A stretch of 64,000 bases of DNA from Actinoplanes sp. N902-109. GTDB taxonomy: Bacteria > Actinomycetota > Actinomycetes > Mycobacteriales > Micromonosporaceae. Positions 43,614-51,340 of this stretch are shown here, piece after piece; position 1 is the first letter of the stretch; every line of letters begins with the position of its first letter. The position numbers and the translations under genes were made by a program. Below the pieces are notes generated by a model. The model had not been told where the DNA came from, did no database searches, and saw only the letters and a list, made by a program, of their open reading frames with translations. The stretch is from positions 3,163,501-3,227,500 of the forward strand of contig NC_021191.1 in assembly GCF_000389965.1 (NCBI RefSeq). Reading direction: 5' to 3'.

Positions 43614-43735
43614 GTCCGCCCCCTTTCAGCCGTCTGGTAGTAGAAGGCCAGTTGTCCGCCGTGGACACGGGAGTGTGATCGGACTGCACAAAGGTGCAGC
43701 GATGCTGCCCGACGATCCGGCCCGTCCCGGGGTGG

Positions 43736-44650
43736 TCAGGCCGTGGGCTCGGCCACCAGCTGGTTGCGTACGTCTCGAGGCAGCTGCAGTCCGCGTTTCT
43801 GCAGGTCGGCGATGAAGAGGGCGGTGAGCGGATCGGGCGCTGCGACGGTCACCGCCACCAGTTGCCGGACCCATCGGGGGGAGAACGAGCGCACGATGCC
43901 CGGGAAGCCCGCGCTGACGGCGCTGACCGGGCTGACGGCGATGCCGAGACCGGCCGCGGCGAGCTGGGGCGCGGTGCTGGTGACGGCCGTGCGCATGACC
44001 GGCTCGAGGCGTACTCCGGCGGCGTGCAGTGACGTGTCGAGCCAGGTGCTGAGGCCGTTCTCCGGCGCGAAGTGCACCAGGGGTTCCCCGTCCAGCTCGT
44101 CGAGACGCACCGAGTTCTGCCGGGCCAGCCGGTGGCCGGTGGCGGCGGTCAGCACGATCTCCTCCTCGGTGATCAGGTGCGAGGTCTGACCGGCCCACGG
44201 CCCCGGAACCAGCAGGATGTCCCGCTCGCCCGCCTCCACCAGGCCGAACACCTCGTCCGGGGAGACCGACTCGAGCAGGGTGATCGTGACCTCGGGGCGG
44301 CGCCGGTGCCAGTCGCGCACGACCGGCGCCAGCAGCGGCACGGTCAGGCTCTGGGCGCAGGCGAGCCGCAGCGTGCCACCGTGGGTCTCGCCTGCCGTGC
44401 GGGCCGCCCGCACGGCTGCGGCGGCGGCTTCGACGGCCCGGCGGGCATCGGTGACGGCGGCCCGTCCGGCGGCGGTGAGCTGCACGCCGCGTGCCTTGCG
44501 GTGCAGCAGGACGGTGCGGGTCTCGCGTTCGAGCAGGGCGAGCTGGTGGGAGACGGCTGGTTGCGACGAGTGCAGCAGCTGGGCGGCCTGGGTGATCGAC
44601 CCGGTGTCCGCGACGGCCACCAGGCATTCCAACGCTCGTAACGAAGCCAT
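43736..44650 (-). CDS. LysR-family transcriptional regulator
   Basis: 304 residues. HTH with DTGSITQAAQLLHSSQPAVS (about 15-34) and an effector domain with PLLAPVVRDW and AAGLGIAVSPVSAV. ATG 44650 follows TAACAT by exactly 6 nt, so it is probably leaderless. Divergent from the NAD-dependent epimerase-like gene at 44755 (104 bp apart) and upstream of the ketosynthase gene on the same strand; either could be its target. Confidence 0.9.
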   Translation of the reverse strand: MASLRALECLVAVADTGSITQAAQLLHSSQPAVSHQLALLERETRTVLLHRKARGVQLTAAGRAAVTDARRAVEAAAAAVRAARTAGETHGGTLRLACAQSLTVPLLAPVVRDWHRRRPEVTITLLESVSPDEVFGLVEAGERDILLVPGPWAGQTSHLITEEEIVLTAATGHRLARQNSVRLDELDGEPLVHFAPENGLSTWLDTSLHAAGVRLEPVMRTAVTSTAPQLAAAGLGIAVSPVSAVSAGFPGIVRSFSPRWVRQLVAVTVAAPDPLTALFIADLQKRGLQLPRDVRNQLVAEPTA

Positions 44651-44754
44651 CCAAAAATGTTATCGCAAGGCTCTAAATCATAAAGGCCGTGGAGGGAACG
44701 TTGCGACGGCGGTTGTTGCTGCACCGGATGGAAGATCACGCTTAAGGAGTGGAC

Positions 44755-45678
44755 ATGGCACAGGCTTTCGTCACCGGGGGTTCCGGATTCATCGGCCGGC
44801 GGCTGGTGCGCCGGTTGCTCGACGAGGGGCACACGGTCCGGGCGCTCGTCCGCAGTGAGCAGTCGGCCGCTGTGCTGGCAGCGCTGGGTGCCGAGCCGGT
44901 ACGCGGCGAGCTGACCGATCCGGCAACGTACCGCGACGCCGCGGCAGGCAGCGAGGTGTTCTTCCACCTCGCCGCCGAGACGGACATCGACGCACCGGTG
45001 GAGCAGCAGGAACGGGTCACCGTGCAGGGCACCCGGGCCGCGGTGGAGGCGGCGCGTACGGCCGGGGTGCCGAGATTCGTGCACTGCGGCAGCGAGGCGG
45101 CGCTGCTCGCCGGTGAGCCGCTCGTCGACGTCGACGAGACCGCGCCGCTGCGACCGGACTCCCCGGCCGTGTACTGCTCGGCCAAGGCGAAGGCCGAAGC
45201 GATCGTGCTCGACGCGGACGCACCGGGCTTCACCACCGTGTCGATCCGGCCCCGGTTCGTCTGGGGTCCGGGCAGCTTCGTGCAGGCGGTGGCAGCCGCC
45301 GCTCAGGCGGGCCAGTTCGGCTGGATCGGCGGCGCCCACCATGAGAGCGACGTGACCTACGTGGACAACGCCGTCGAGGGGCTGCTGCTCGGCTGGCGGC
45401 GGGGCCGGCCCGGGCAGGCGTACTTCATCACCGACCAGCACCGCGTGATCCTGCGCGAGTTCCTCACGACGCTGTTCCAGGCGTACGGCGTCGACAGGCC
45501 GATCGCCGATGTGGATGCCGGCGTCGCCGAGCGGGAGCTGCCCGTGCCGTTCCGCTGGTTCTTCGGGCAGACCGCGACCCTGCGGACCGGCAAGGCCGTG
45601 GCCGAGCTGGGCTATCGGCCCGTGGTCACCCAGGCCGAGGGTATCGAGCTCGTCCGGGGGTCGCGTACCCACGTCTGA
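44755..45678 (+). CDS. NAD-dependent epimerase/dehydratase-like protein (3-beta-HSD type)
   Basis: 307 residues from ATG 44755, with AAGGAG 6 bp upstream. TGGSGFIGRRLVRRLL, the HLAAETD loop, a Ser-containing VHCGSEAAL and Tyr-Lys in YCSAK, then PRFVWGPGSFVQAV. The group contains 3-beta-hydroxysteroid-dehydrogenase-like and ketoreductase-like enzymes. Substrate unknown. Divergent from a LysR gene. Confidence 0.87.
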   Translation: MAQAFVTGGSGFIGRRLVRRLLDEGHTVRALVRSEQSAAVLAALGAEPVRGELTDPATYRDAAAGSEVFFHLAAETDIDAPVEQQERVTVQGTRAAVEAARTAGVPRFVHCGSEAALLAGEPLVDVDETAPLRPDSPAVYCSAKAKAEAIVLDADAPGFTTVSIRPRFVWGPGSFVQAVAAAAQAGQFGWIGGAHHESDVTYVDNAVEGLLLGWRRGRPGQAYFITDQHRVILREFLTTLFQAYGVDRPIADVDAGVAERELPVPFRWFFGQTATLRTGKAVAELGYRPVVTQAEGIELVRGSRTHV

Positions 45679-45743
45679 CACCTGTCGCTGGATCGGCTGA
45701 TCGTCACCAGCGCGATCCTGCTGGGCCCGGCTGCGTCGATGCG

Positions 45744-46655
45744 TCAGTATCCGGCTGTCGTCTGCACCGCGGCGCTCGCCCCGGCCAGGTAGCCCGAGGC
45801 GATCGCCGCGGCCATCGAGGGTGGAACGGACGTGGCGGCGTCGCCGGCGGCGAACAGGCCGGGGACTCCGGTGCGGAACATCCGGTCGACGACTATCGCC
45901 TCGACACCGAGGTGCTCGTCCGTCATCGTCACCGTGGCGCCGAGGTCCCGGGCCAGCTCCGATCGCTGGTAGAGGAATGCCTTGACCAGCAGTGCGGAAA
46001 CGGCGATGTCGGCGCCGTCGGTGAAGGTCACTGCCCGCAGCGCGGATCCCTCGCCCGTGAGGCGGGCGAGGGGACGCTCGTCCCACTTGATCCCCCCGGA
46101 AGCCAGCTGGGCCCGGTGTGTGGCGGAGAGTTCGGAGCCGTTGGTCAGCAAGGTGATGTCACGGGTGTAAGCACGGAGGTTCAGAGCACCGTGCACACCG
46201 ACAGCCCCTTCTGCCAAGACGGCCGTGGGCCGGTCGCGGACCTCCCAGCCGTGGCAGAAGGGGCAGTGGAACACATCGGCGCCCCACCGTTCCGACAGTC
46301 CCGGCACCTGTGGGTACCGGTAGTCCATGCCGGGCGCGAGCAGAAGGGTGCGCGCGTACTCCAGGCGACCGTCGGCCAGAGTCACCGCGAAGGTGCCGTC
46401 GTCCTGGCGACCCACCTGACTGATCTCCCCGTGCGACAACTCCACCGATGGATATGCGGCAAGCTCCGTGCGCGCGGCGGCGTAGTACTCGGCAGGCGGG
46501 CGGCCGTCATGCCCGAGCAGGCCACCGATGGTCGCGGCGGCCAGGTTGCTCTGCTGCCCGAGGTCGACGATCAAGGTGGTGCGGCGGGACCGGCCGAGCG
46601 TGAGACCGGCGCTGAGCCCCGCCGCACCCGCCCCGATGACAAGACAATCTCTCAT
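45744..46655 (-). CDS. Thioredoxin-reductase-like FAD-dependent oxidoreductase
   Basis: 303 residues from ATG 46655. FAD motif VIGAGAAGLSAGL at the N-terminus, redox CPFC in FHCPFCHGWE, and GLFAAGDAATSVPPSM near the end. The CPFCHG form, rather than the CATC of true thioredoxin reductases, is shared with GliT/HlmI-type dithiol oxidases and many uncharacterised actinobacterial proteins. A role in thiol oxidation or redox sensing is inferred. Divergent from an AraC gene 70 bp away. Confidence 0.87.
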   Translation of the reverse strand: MRDCLVIGAGAAGLSAGLTLGRSRRTTLIVDLGQQSNLAAATIGGLLGHDGRPPAEYYAAARTELAAYPSVELSHGEISQVGRQDDGTFAVTLADGRLEYARTLLLAPGMDYRYPQVPGLSERWGADVFHCPFCHGWEVRDRPTAVLAEGAVGVHGALNLRAYTRDITLLTNGSELSATHRAQLASGGIKWDERPLARLTGEGSALRAVTFTDGADIAVSALLVKAFLYQRSELARDLGATVTMTDEHLGVEAIVVDRMFRTGVPGLFAAGDAATSVPPSMAAAIASGYLAGASAAVQTTAGY

Positions 46656-46725
46656 GCCCCCAGCCAACCGCCTTCCCAGCCGCGCGGAAATGCTCCGGCG
46701 GCGCAGACAGTTGCGCGTATGTAGC

Positions 46726-47622
46726 ATGGCGCCGGTGGACGCGATGAGTCAGGCGATCGCCGCGCTGCGCGTGGGCCGCGGAACCGTGCGGCGCTTCCGG
46801 CTGTGCGATGACTGGGGTCTGAGCTACGCCGGGCTGGTCGGCACCGGTTTCCACGTGGTGCTGCGCGGCACCGGCTGGCTGATACCCGCGGACGGGCCTG
46901 CGGTCGAACTCCATACCGGCGACGTCGTCCTGATCACCTCGGGTGCGGACCATGGACTTGCCGCCGGCCCGCGACCGCTGCCTGCCTTGACACCGGTCAA
47001 GCTTGGCGTCGTCGACCCCGGTCCGGTGGACGCCGATTTCGAGTTCCTCTGCGGCGCGTACCGTCTGCACCACGGACAGGCGGTGCCGCCCTATCTGTCC
47101 GCGCTGCCCGACCCGATCGTCGTCCCCGCGTCCGGCCCGCCGGACCCGGTGGCCGCGCTGCTCGACGAGCAACAGGCGGCTGGGCTGATCGTTGATGCGA
47201 CCCGCCACGCCCTGTTGGACCTCATGCTCACCCATGCTCTGCGCCGATGGCTGGAAACGACGGAGTGGCACGCGACCGGTGATCCGCGGATCACCGCAGC
47301 GATCCACGCCATCGATGCCAGCCCGGACACCCGGTGGACGGTACAAGCACTGAGCCGGGCAGCGGGCATGTCCCGAGCCACCTTCACCCGGCGCTTCACG
47401 TCGACCGTCGGTCAGCCCCCGGCGACATATCTGCTGACCCAGCGGCTCAGCCACGCCGCCCGGCTGCTCGGCGAAACCGACGCACCGCTGGCCGCCATCG
47501 CCCGCCGCACCGGATATTCCAGCCAGTACGCTCTGGCCACCGCGTTCCGCCGGCGATACGGCATGACTCCTGGCACGTTCCGCCGGGCCCAGCTCTCACC
47601 GGCGCCCCCGGCCATGTCGTGA
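46726..47622 (+). CDS. AraC-family regulator with cupin-type sensor domain
   Basis: 298 residues. The N-terminal half (LHTGDVVLITSGADHGL) is a cupin-like ligand domain. The C-terminal double HTH has WTVQALSRAAGMSRATFTRR and LAAIARRTGYSSQYALATAF, the AraC signature. TAGCAT overlaps ATG 46726 and lies 7 nt before an in-frame GTG 46735, so a leaderless start three codons on is possible. Divergent from the thioredoxin-reductase-like gene, its likely target. Confidence 0.88.
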   Translation: MAPVDAMSQAIAALRVGRGTVRRFRLCDDWGLSYAGLVGTGFHVVLRGTGWLIPADGPAVELHTGDVVLITSGADHGLAAGPRPLPALTPVKLGVVDPGPVDADFEFLCGAYRLHHGQAVPPYLSALPDPIVVPASGPPDPVAALLDEQQAAGLIVDATRHALLDLMLTHALRRWLETTEWHATGDPRITAAIHAIDASPDTRWTVQALSRAAGMSRATFTRRFTSTVGQPPATYLLTQRLSHAARLLGETDAPLAAIARRTGYSSQYALATAFRRRYGMTPGTFRRAQLSPAPPAMS

Positions 47623-47664
47623 CGGCCTGCTGTCAGCGAGCGTGCGGCGCCGGGTCATGTGCGG

Positions 47665-48366
47665 TCAGGACTGCCCGGGGCGGCCGTTGCCCCGGTCGCC
47701 GGCCGGGGCCGGCACGACGAGGCCGCTCTCGTAGGCGACCACGACCGCTTGCGCGCGGCTGGCCACACCCAGCTTGCCCATCATCCGCTTGACGTGGGTC
47801 TTGACCGTCTGCTCGCTGAGCACGAGCCGCTCGGCTATCTCCGCGTTGGACAGGCCGTTGCCGACCAGCCGCAGCACCTCGGTCTCCCGCGCGGTCAGGC
47901 TGCGCAGCAGGGAAAGGCCCGGGATTGCCGTGCGGTGCCGGTCGGAATAGGCCTCGATGAGCCGGTGGGTGATGCGCGGCGTCAGCAGGATGTCCCCGGC
48001 CACGATGGTGTGCAGCGCGCCGATGATGCGCTGCGGCGGGGTGTCCTTGAGCAGGAAGCCCGAGGCGCCGGCCGCGAGCGCGGCGTAGACGTATTCGTCG
48101 AGGTCGAAAGTGGTCAGCACGACGATGTGCGGACGGGGCTCACCGGCTGTCGTGAGAATGGTGCGGGTGGCGGCGATGCCGTCGACATTCGGCATCCGCA
48201 CGTCCATGAGGATGACGTCGGGCCGGGTCTGCGCGGCCAGCGCGATGGCCTGTTCGCCGTCGGCGGCCTCCCCGGCGACCTCGATGCCGGGGGCGGCGTG
48301 GAACAGCGCGACGAGGCCGGCCCGGATCAGCGGCTGATCGTCGACGACGAGCACTCGGATGGTCAT
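47665..48366 (-). CDS. NarL/FixJ response regulator
   Basis: 233 residues from ATG 48366. Receiver with paired acids D9/D10 in VVDDQP, phosphorylation site D55 in VILMDVRMPN and Lys in SGFLLKDTPP. C-terminal LuxR HTH LTARETEVLRLVGNGLSNAE and VKTHVKRMMGKLGV. The ATG overlaps the kinase stop by 4 bp, so kinase and regulator are one operon. The frame upstream of the ATG belongs to the kinase region and is not used. Confidence 0.93.
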   Translation of the reverse strand: MTIRVLVVDDQPLIRAGLVALFHAAPGIEVAGEAADGEQAIALAAQTRPDVILMDVRMPNVDGIAATRTILTTAGEPRPHIVVLTTFDLDEYVYAALAAGASGFLLKDTPPQRIIGALHTIVAGDILLTPRITHRLIEAYSDRHRTAIPGLSLLRSLTARETEVLRLVGNGLSNAEIAERLVLSEQTVKTHVKRMMGKLGVASRAQAVVVAYESGLVVPAPAGDRGNGRPGQS

Positions 48367-49502
48367 ACCTTCTCCCGTACGGCGGTGTCGGTCTCGTCGA
48401 GCGGCAGGCGCAGCATCACGCGGAAGCCGCCGGTGCTGCAGGGGCCGGCGGTCAGGACCCCGCCGTACAGTTCGGCTCGCTCGCGCATGCCGCGGATGCC
48501 GAACGAGCCGGGTGCCAGGTGGTCCTCGCGGTTCTTGGTGCCGTCGTCGGTGACCGTGATGCTGAGCGTCAGGGCACCGTAGTCCACCTCGACGCACGCC
48601 CGGGCCGGTCCGGCATGCTTGAGCACATTGGTCAGCGATTCCTGCACCATCCGGTAGGCGCACAGGTCCGGGCCCGCGGCCAGGGGGCGGAACTCCCCGG
48701 TGACCTGCAGGCCGACGGTCAGGCCGGCCGCCCGGGTGCGGGCGACGAGCTCCTCGAGGACGGCCAGACCCGGCTGGGGCCGGTAGTCGGCTTCCTGGTC
48801 CCGGTCATGGTCGGTGCGCAGGACGTCGAGCAGGCGGCGCATCTCGGACAGGGCCTCGCGGCTCGCGTCACCCACCGTGGCGATGGCGGTCCGGGCCGTG
48901 CTCGGATCGGTGTCGAGCACGTATTCGGCGAGACCGGCCTGCAGCGAGATGACGGACATGTGGTGGGTGACGATGTCGTGCATCTCCCGGGCGATGCGTA
49001 CCCGTTCCTGGGTCACCGCTTCGCCGGCGCTCTTGGCCAGCCGTTCGACCCGCTGCGCCCACCGGCAAGTGCTGCCGCCGACGACCCAGGCGGCGGCCAT
49101 GACCAGCGCGAATTGCACGATCTCCGACCAGTACAGCGGCGTCGGGAACGTCAGATAGGCGACCACGGCCACCGCGAGGCTGGCGAGGTACATGACCGTG
49201 GCGGCCTTGCGGGACCGCAGCGTCGCCACCGTGAACATGCCGATCACCATGGCCACACCGGAGTTGGGCCAGCCACCGTAGCCGAGCGCCGGATAGACCA
49301 TCAGTGCCACCATGATGATCGTCATGGTGATCATCGGTGCCCGCTGGCGCAGGACCAACGGGGCCGCGGTGAGCACGGTCAGCCCGTACGCCAGCAGGTC
49401 GGTCCCGGGTGCGTGCTCGGCCACCAGCGTGGCCATGGACAGGCCGGTCAGCACCAGCGCGAGGAACGCGTCGACGGGCACCGGGCCGAGATTTTTTCGC
49501 AC
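48363..49502 (-). CDS. Two-component sensor histidine kinase (HisKA_3 type)
   Basis: 379 residues from GTG 49502. Five or so membrane segments fill the first 145 residues, with little extracytoplasmic sequence, suggesting membrane-stress or intramembrane sensing. H175 in REMHDIVTHHMS is the phosphorylated His, followed by a HATPase domain with GSFGIRGMRERAELYGG. TAGCGT lies exactly 7 nt before the GTG, so it is probably leaderless. Partner of the response regulator at 47665. Confidence 0.9.
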   Translation of the reverse strand: MRKNLGPVPVDAFLALVLTGLSMATLVAEHAPGTDLLAYGLTVLTAAPLVLRQRAPMITMTIIMVALMVYPALGYGGWPNSGVAMVIGMFTVATLRSRKAATVMYLASLAVAVVAYLTFPTPLYWSEIVQFALVMAAAWVVGGSTCRWAQRVERLAKSAGEAVTQERVRIAREMHDIVTHHMSVISLQAGLAEYVLDTDPSTARTAIATVGDASREALSEMRRLLDVLRTDHDRDQEADYRPQPGLAVLEELVARTRAAGLTVGLQVTGEFRPLAAGPDLCAYRMVQESLTNVLKHAGPARACVEVDYGALTLSITVTDDGTKNREDHLAPGSFGIRGMRERAELYGGVLTAGPCSTGGFRVMLRLPLDETDTAVREKV

Positions 49503-49548
49503 CTCTGGAACGCTATCCCGTGTCAGGGGGCGGTCGCGTCTTCCTGAC

Positions 49549-49611
49549 GGGGTAGGACCGCCTACCCCCGCAGGGGTAGGCCCAGTTCCCTTTCCAGGGG
49601 GACGACCCCTG
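49549..49611. promoter_or_regulatory. Two inverted repeats between the kinase and sigma genes
   Basis: CCTACCCC-CGCA-GGGGTAGG (49561-49580) is a perfect 8-bp inverted repeat, with a third GGGGTAGG copy at 49549-49556. CAGGGG-GACGA-CCCCTG (49595-49611) is a second inverted repeat. It covers the expected -35 of the sigma-side promoter. The region is a likely binding site for the adjacent NarL-type regulator. Confidence 0.6.
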
Positions 49612-49624
49612 CCGCGCGAGGTCC

Positions 49625-49630
49625 TAGATT
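49625..49630 (+). promoter_or_regulatory. -10 element of the sigma-side transcript
   Basis: TAGATT lies 7 nt before ATG 49638 and 48 nt before the sigma factor ATG. Confidence 0.45.
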
Positions 49631-49637
49631 CGATGCA

Positions 49638-49691
49638 ATGAAGGCACCCCTGGTACGGCGATCGCGGGACACTTCCCATGCCGGTGCCTGA
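49638..49691 (+). CDS. Possible leaderless leader peptide overlapping the sigma factor start
   Basis: A 17-codon frame, MKAPLVRRSRDTSHAGA, starts 7 nt after TAGATT and ends at TGA 49689-49691, 14 nt inside the sigma gene in another frame. The sigma ATG 49678 itself has no recognisable ribosome-binding site. Translation of the leader could therefore deliver ribosomes to it by termination-reinitiation. This is inferred from spacing alone. Confidence 0.35.
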   Translation: MKAPLVRRSRDTSHAGA

Positions 49692-50217
49692 CAAGGTTGC
49701 GGTGACCGAGTCGGCGGCGATCCGGTATCTGCACCAGGTGCATGCCCCGGTGCTGCTGGCCTTTCTCACCCGGCTGACCGGTGGTGACGTGCACCGCGCT
49801 GAGGACCTGCTGCAGGAGACCCTGGTGCGGGCGTGGCGCAACCCGGAGGCCCGCAACGCCGAGGGTCACTGGAACCGGGCGTGGCTGTTCACGGTGGCGC
49901 GACGTATCGCCATCGACCATCTCCGGTCGGTGCGGGCACGCCCTGCCGAGATCGCCGACGAGCGCATCGAGGCACATGCGGACCGTGGCGACGACATCGA
50001 GAAGCTGCTCGACGGGCAGGAGGTCCGTGCCGCGCTGGCCGTACTGCCGGAGCGGTTGCGCGCGACGCTGGTGGAGATCTACTACCACGGGCATTCGGTG
50101 GCGGAGGCAGCCGACATCCTCGAGGTGCCGCCGGGGACGGTGAAGTCCCGTTCGTACTATGCGGTGCGAGCGCTACGGGAGGCGCTGGCGGCGCGCGGAT
50201 TCCGCAGCGCCGGCTGA
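49678..50217 (+). CDS. ECF-type RNA polymerase sigma factor
   Basis: 179 residues. Region 2 contains RAEDLLQETLVRAWRNPE and AWLFTVARRIAIDHLRSV. Region 4 has LAVLPERLRATLVEIYYHGH and VAEAADILEVPPGTVKSRSY. The resemblance is to the SigL/SigM-like ECF group that is usually followed by a zinc anti-sigma gene. Here a convergent LuxR gene follows, and a small zinc protein appears 850 bp on. ATG 49678 lacks a ribosome-binding site; see the upstream short frame. Confidence 0.9.
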   Translation: MPVPDKVAVTESAAIRYLHQVHAPVLLAFLTRLTGGDVHRAEDLLQETLVRAWRNPEARNAEGHWNRAWLFTVARRIAIDHLRSVRARPAEIADERIEAHADRGDDIEKLLDGQEVRAALAVLPERLRATLVEIYYHGHSVAEAADILEVPPGTVKSRSYYAVRALREALAARGFRSAG

Positions 50218-50226
50218 CGGCGGCGG

Positions 50227-50865
50227 TCAGAGCAGGTCGGAGCGGATGGCCCAGGCCACGGCCTGGGTCCTGTTGCGCAGCTGCGCGCGCTTGCGCACCC
50301 CCAGCAGGACATTCTTGACGGTACGGGTGGAGTAGTTGAGTTCCGCCGCGATCTCCTCGGTGTCGTAACCCTCGGCCACCAGCTGGAGCACGTCCTTCTC
50401 CCGGTCGTCGAGCCACGGACCCTTGGACCTGCCGCCCTTGTACTCGCGGGCCATGCCGTGCAGGGCCGGCCGCACCCGCCGGGTCGCCCGTTCCGGGTCG
50501 GTGCCCACCTCGATGATCACGTCGGCCAGTTCCTTGCCGGTGGTCCTCCTGCGGGACACCACGCCCGCCGGTGCGTACCGTTCGGTGATCCGGAGCAGAT
50601 CCGCCATCGGCGCCGGGTCCAGGACGAGCACGGCCGGCAGGCCGGCCCGGTCGGTGCGGACGAATGCCGGTCCGGGGGTTCCGGCCGGGCCCGCGACCAG
50701 CACCCGGACGTCGGCGTGCTCGCCGGTTGCCCCGGCGGATGCGGTGATCGCGGGGAATCCGGCCAGGACAGCGACGACGCCGTCGGCGGTCATGGGGTCC
50801 GACGCCTCTATGACGACGTGTACCGGCGCGGTGCTGCCGGGGGAAGAACTCGGGTCGCTCGGCAT
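50227..50865 (-). CDS. LuxR-type regulator with non-phosphorylatable receiver
   Basis: 212 residues with AAGGAG 7 bp before ATG 50865. The N-terminal domain has receiver-like layout, but the phospho-acceptor strand reads VRVLVAGPAG, so the Asp is gone. HTH: LDDREKDVLQLVAEGYDTEE and STRTVKNVLLGVRKRAQL. The ending LRNRTQAVAWAIRSDLL matches the paralogue at 32049. Convergent with the sigma gene (9 bp apart) and divergent from the zinc protein, so it may tie the two together. Confidence 0.87.
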   Translation of the reverse strand: MPSDPSSSPGSTAPVHVVIEASDPMTADGVVAVLAGFPAITASAGATGEHADVRVLVAGPAGTPGPAFVRTDRAGLPAVLVLDPAPMADLLRITERYAPAGVVSRRRTTGKELADVIIEVGTDPERATRRVRPALHGMAREYKGGRSKGPWLDDREKDVLQLVAEGYDTEEIAAELNYSTRTVKNVLLGVRKRAQLRNRTQAVAWAIRSDLL

Positions 50866-51069
50866 GCTCGGGCTCCTTGTCGGCGCGACGGGACTGGGAT
50901 GTCCCGTTGACGGCTCCCGGGCGGCCGAGGTTCATGAGATCCGCATCCAGATCGGACGGGCAACGAATATCGGCGGATTGCGGTAGAAAGAGGCGGCGAT
51001 CGGTGAACCACCGCGGTGGCCGCACCGTCTACCAGGCGTTCGTAACGGGTCCGATCCGAAGGGATGTCG

Positions 51070-51270
51070 ATGTCTGAGCTTGCCGGCGAGCCGGGGCACG
51101 TCGAGGCTCTGCTCGGGCTGCACTTCGCCGGTGCGCTCAGCTACCGCGAGAGCGATGAGATCCATCAGCACCTGCTGGTCTGCGCGGCATGCCGGCGCGA
51201 GGCGGACGAGGTCTGCGTGAGCCTGGCGGCCCTTGCCCTGCTCATCGATGGGAACGACGGGCCAGGGTAG
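51070..51270 (+). CDS. Small zinc-finger anti-sigma-like protein (ZAS domain only)
   Basis: 66 residues from ATG 51070 (GAAGGG upstream; ATG 51064 also possible). HLLVCAACRRE gives the HxxxCxxC motif of zinc-binding anti-sigma domains, preceded by the usual LLGLHFAGALSYRESDEI helix. There is no membrane segment or sensor domain, so it would be a soluble minimal anti-sigma factor. The ECF factor at 49678 is the obvious partner but is not adjacent. The last 6 bp overlap the palindrome at 51265. Confidence 0.75.
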   Translation: MSELAGEPGHVEALLGLHFAGALSYRESDEIHQHLLVCAACRREADEVCVSLAALALLIDGNDGPG

Positions 51271-51284
51271 TGCTAGCACTACCC
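51265..51284. promoter_or_regulatory. Perfect 20-bp palindrome upstream of the second NarL-type system
   Basis: GGGTAGTGCT/AGCACTACCC is perfectly symmetric. Its centre lies about 66 bp before the predicted transcription start of the kinase gene (51341), an activator position. The outer half-site GGGTAG/CTACCC is shared with the inverted repeat at 49561. It is probably bound by a NarL-type regulator dimer. Confidence 0.7.
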
Positions 51285-51328
51285 CAAGAGTCGAACCAGC
51301 GCCCTGTCGGGTGCTGTGGGCAGGCGCC

Positions 51329-51334
51329 TACCTT
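51329..51334 (+). promoter_or_regulatory. -10 element of the second kinase gene
   Basis: TACCTT lies exactly 6 nt before GTG 51341, with no ribosome-binding site; a leaderless transcript is predicted. Confidence 0.55.
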
Positions 51335-51340
51335 GGATGC

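Noticed and set aside
42367..44650. Ketosynthase plus LysR as part of a polyketide gene cluster
   Set aside because: No acyl carrier protein, chain-length factor, cyclase or acyltransferase is in the window, so a cluster cannot be supported.
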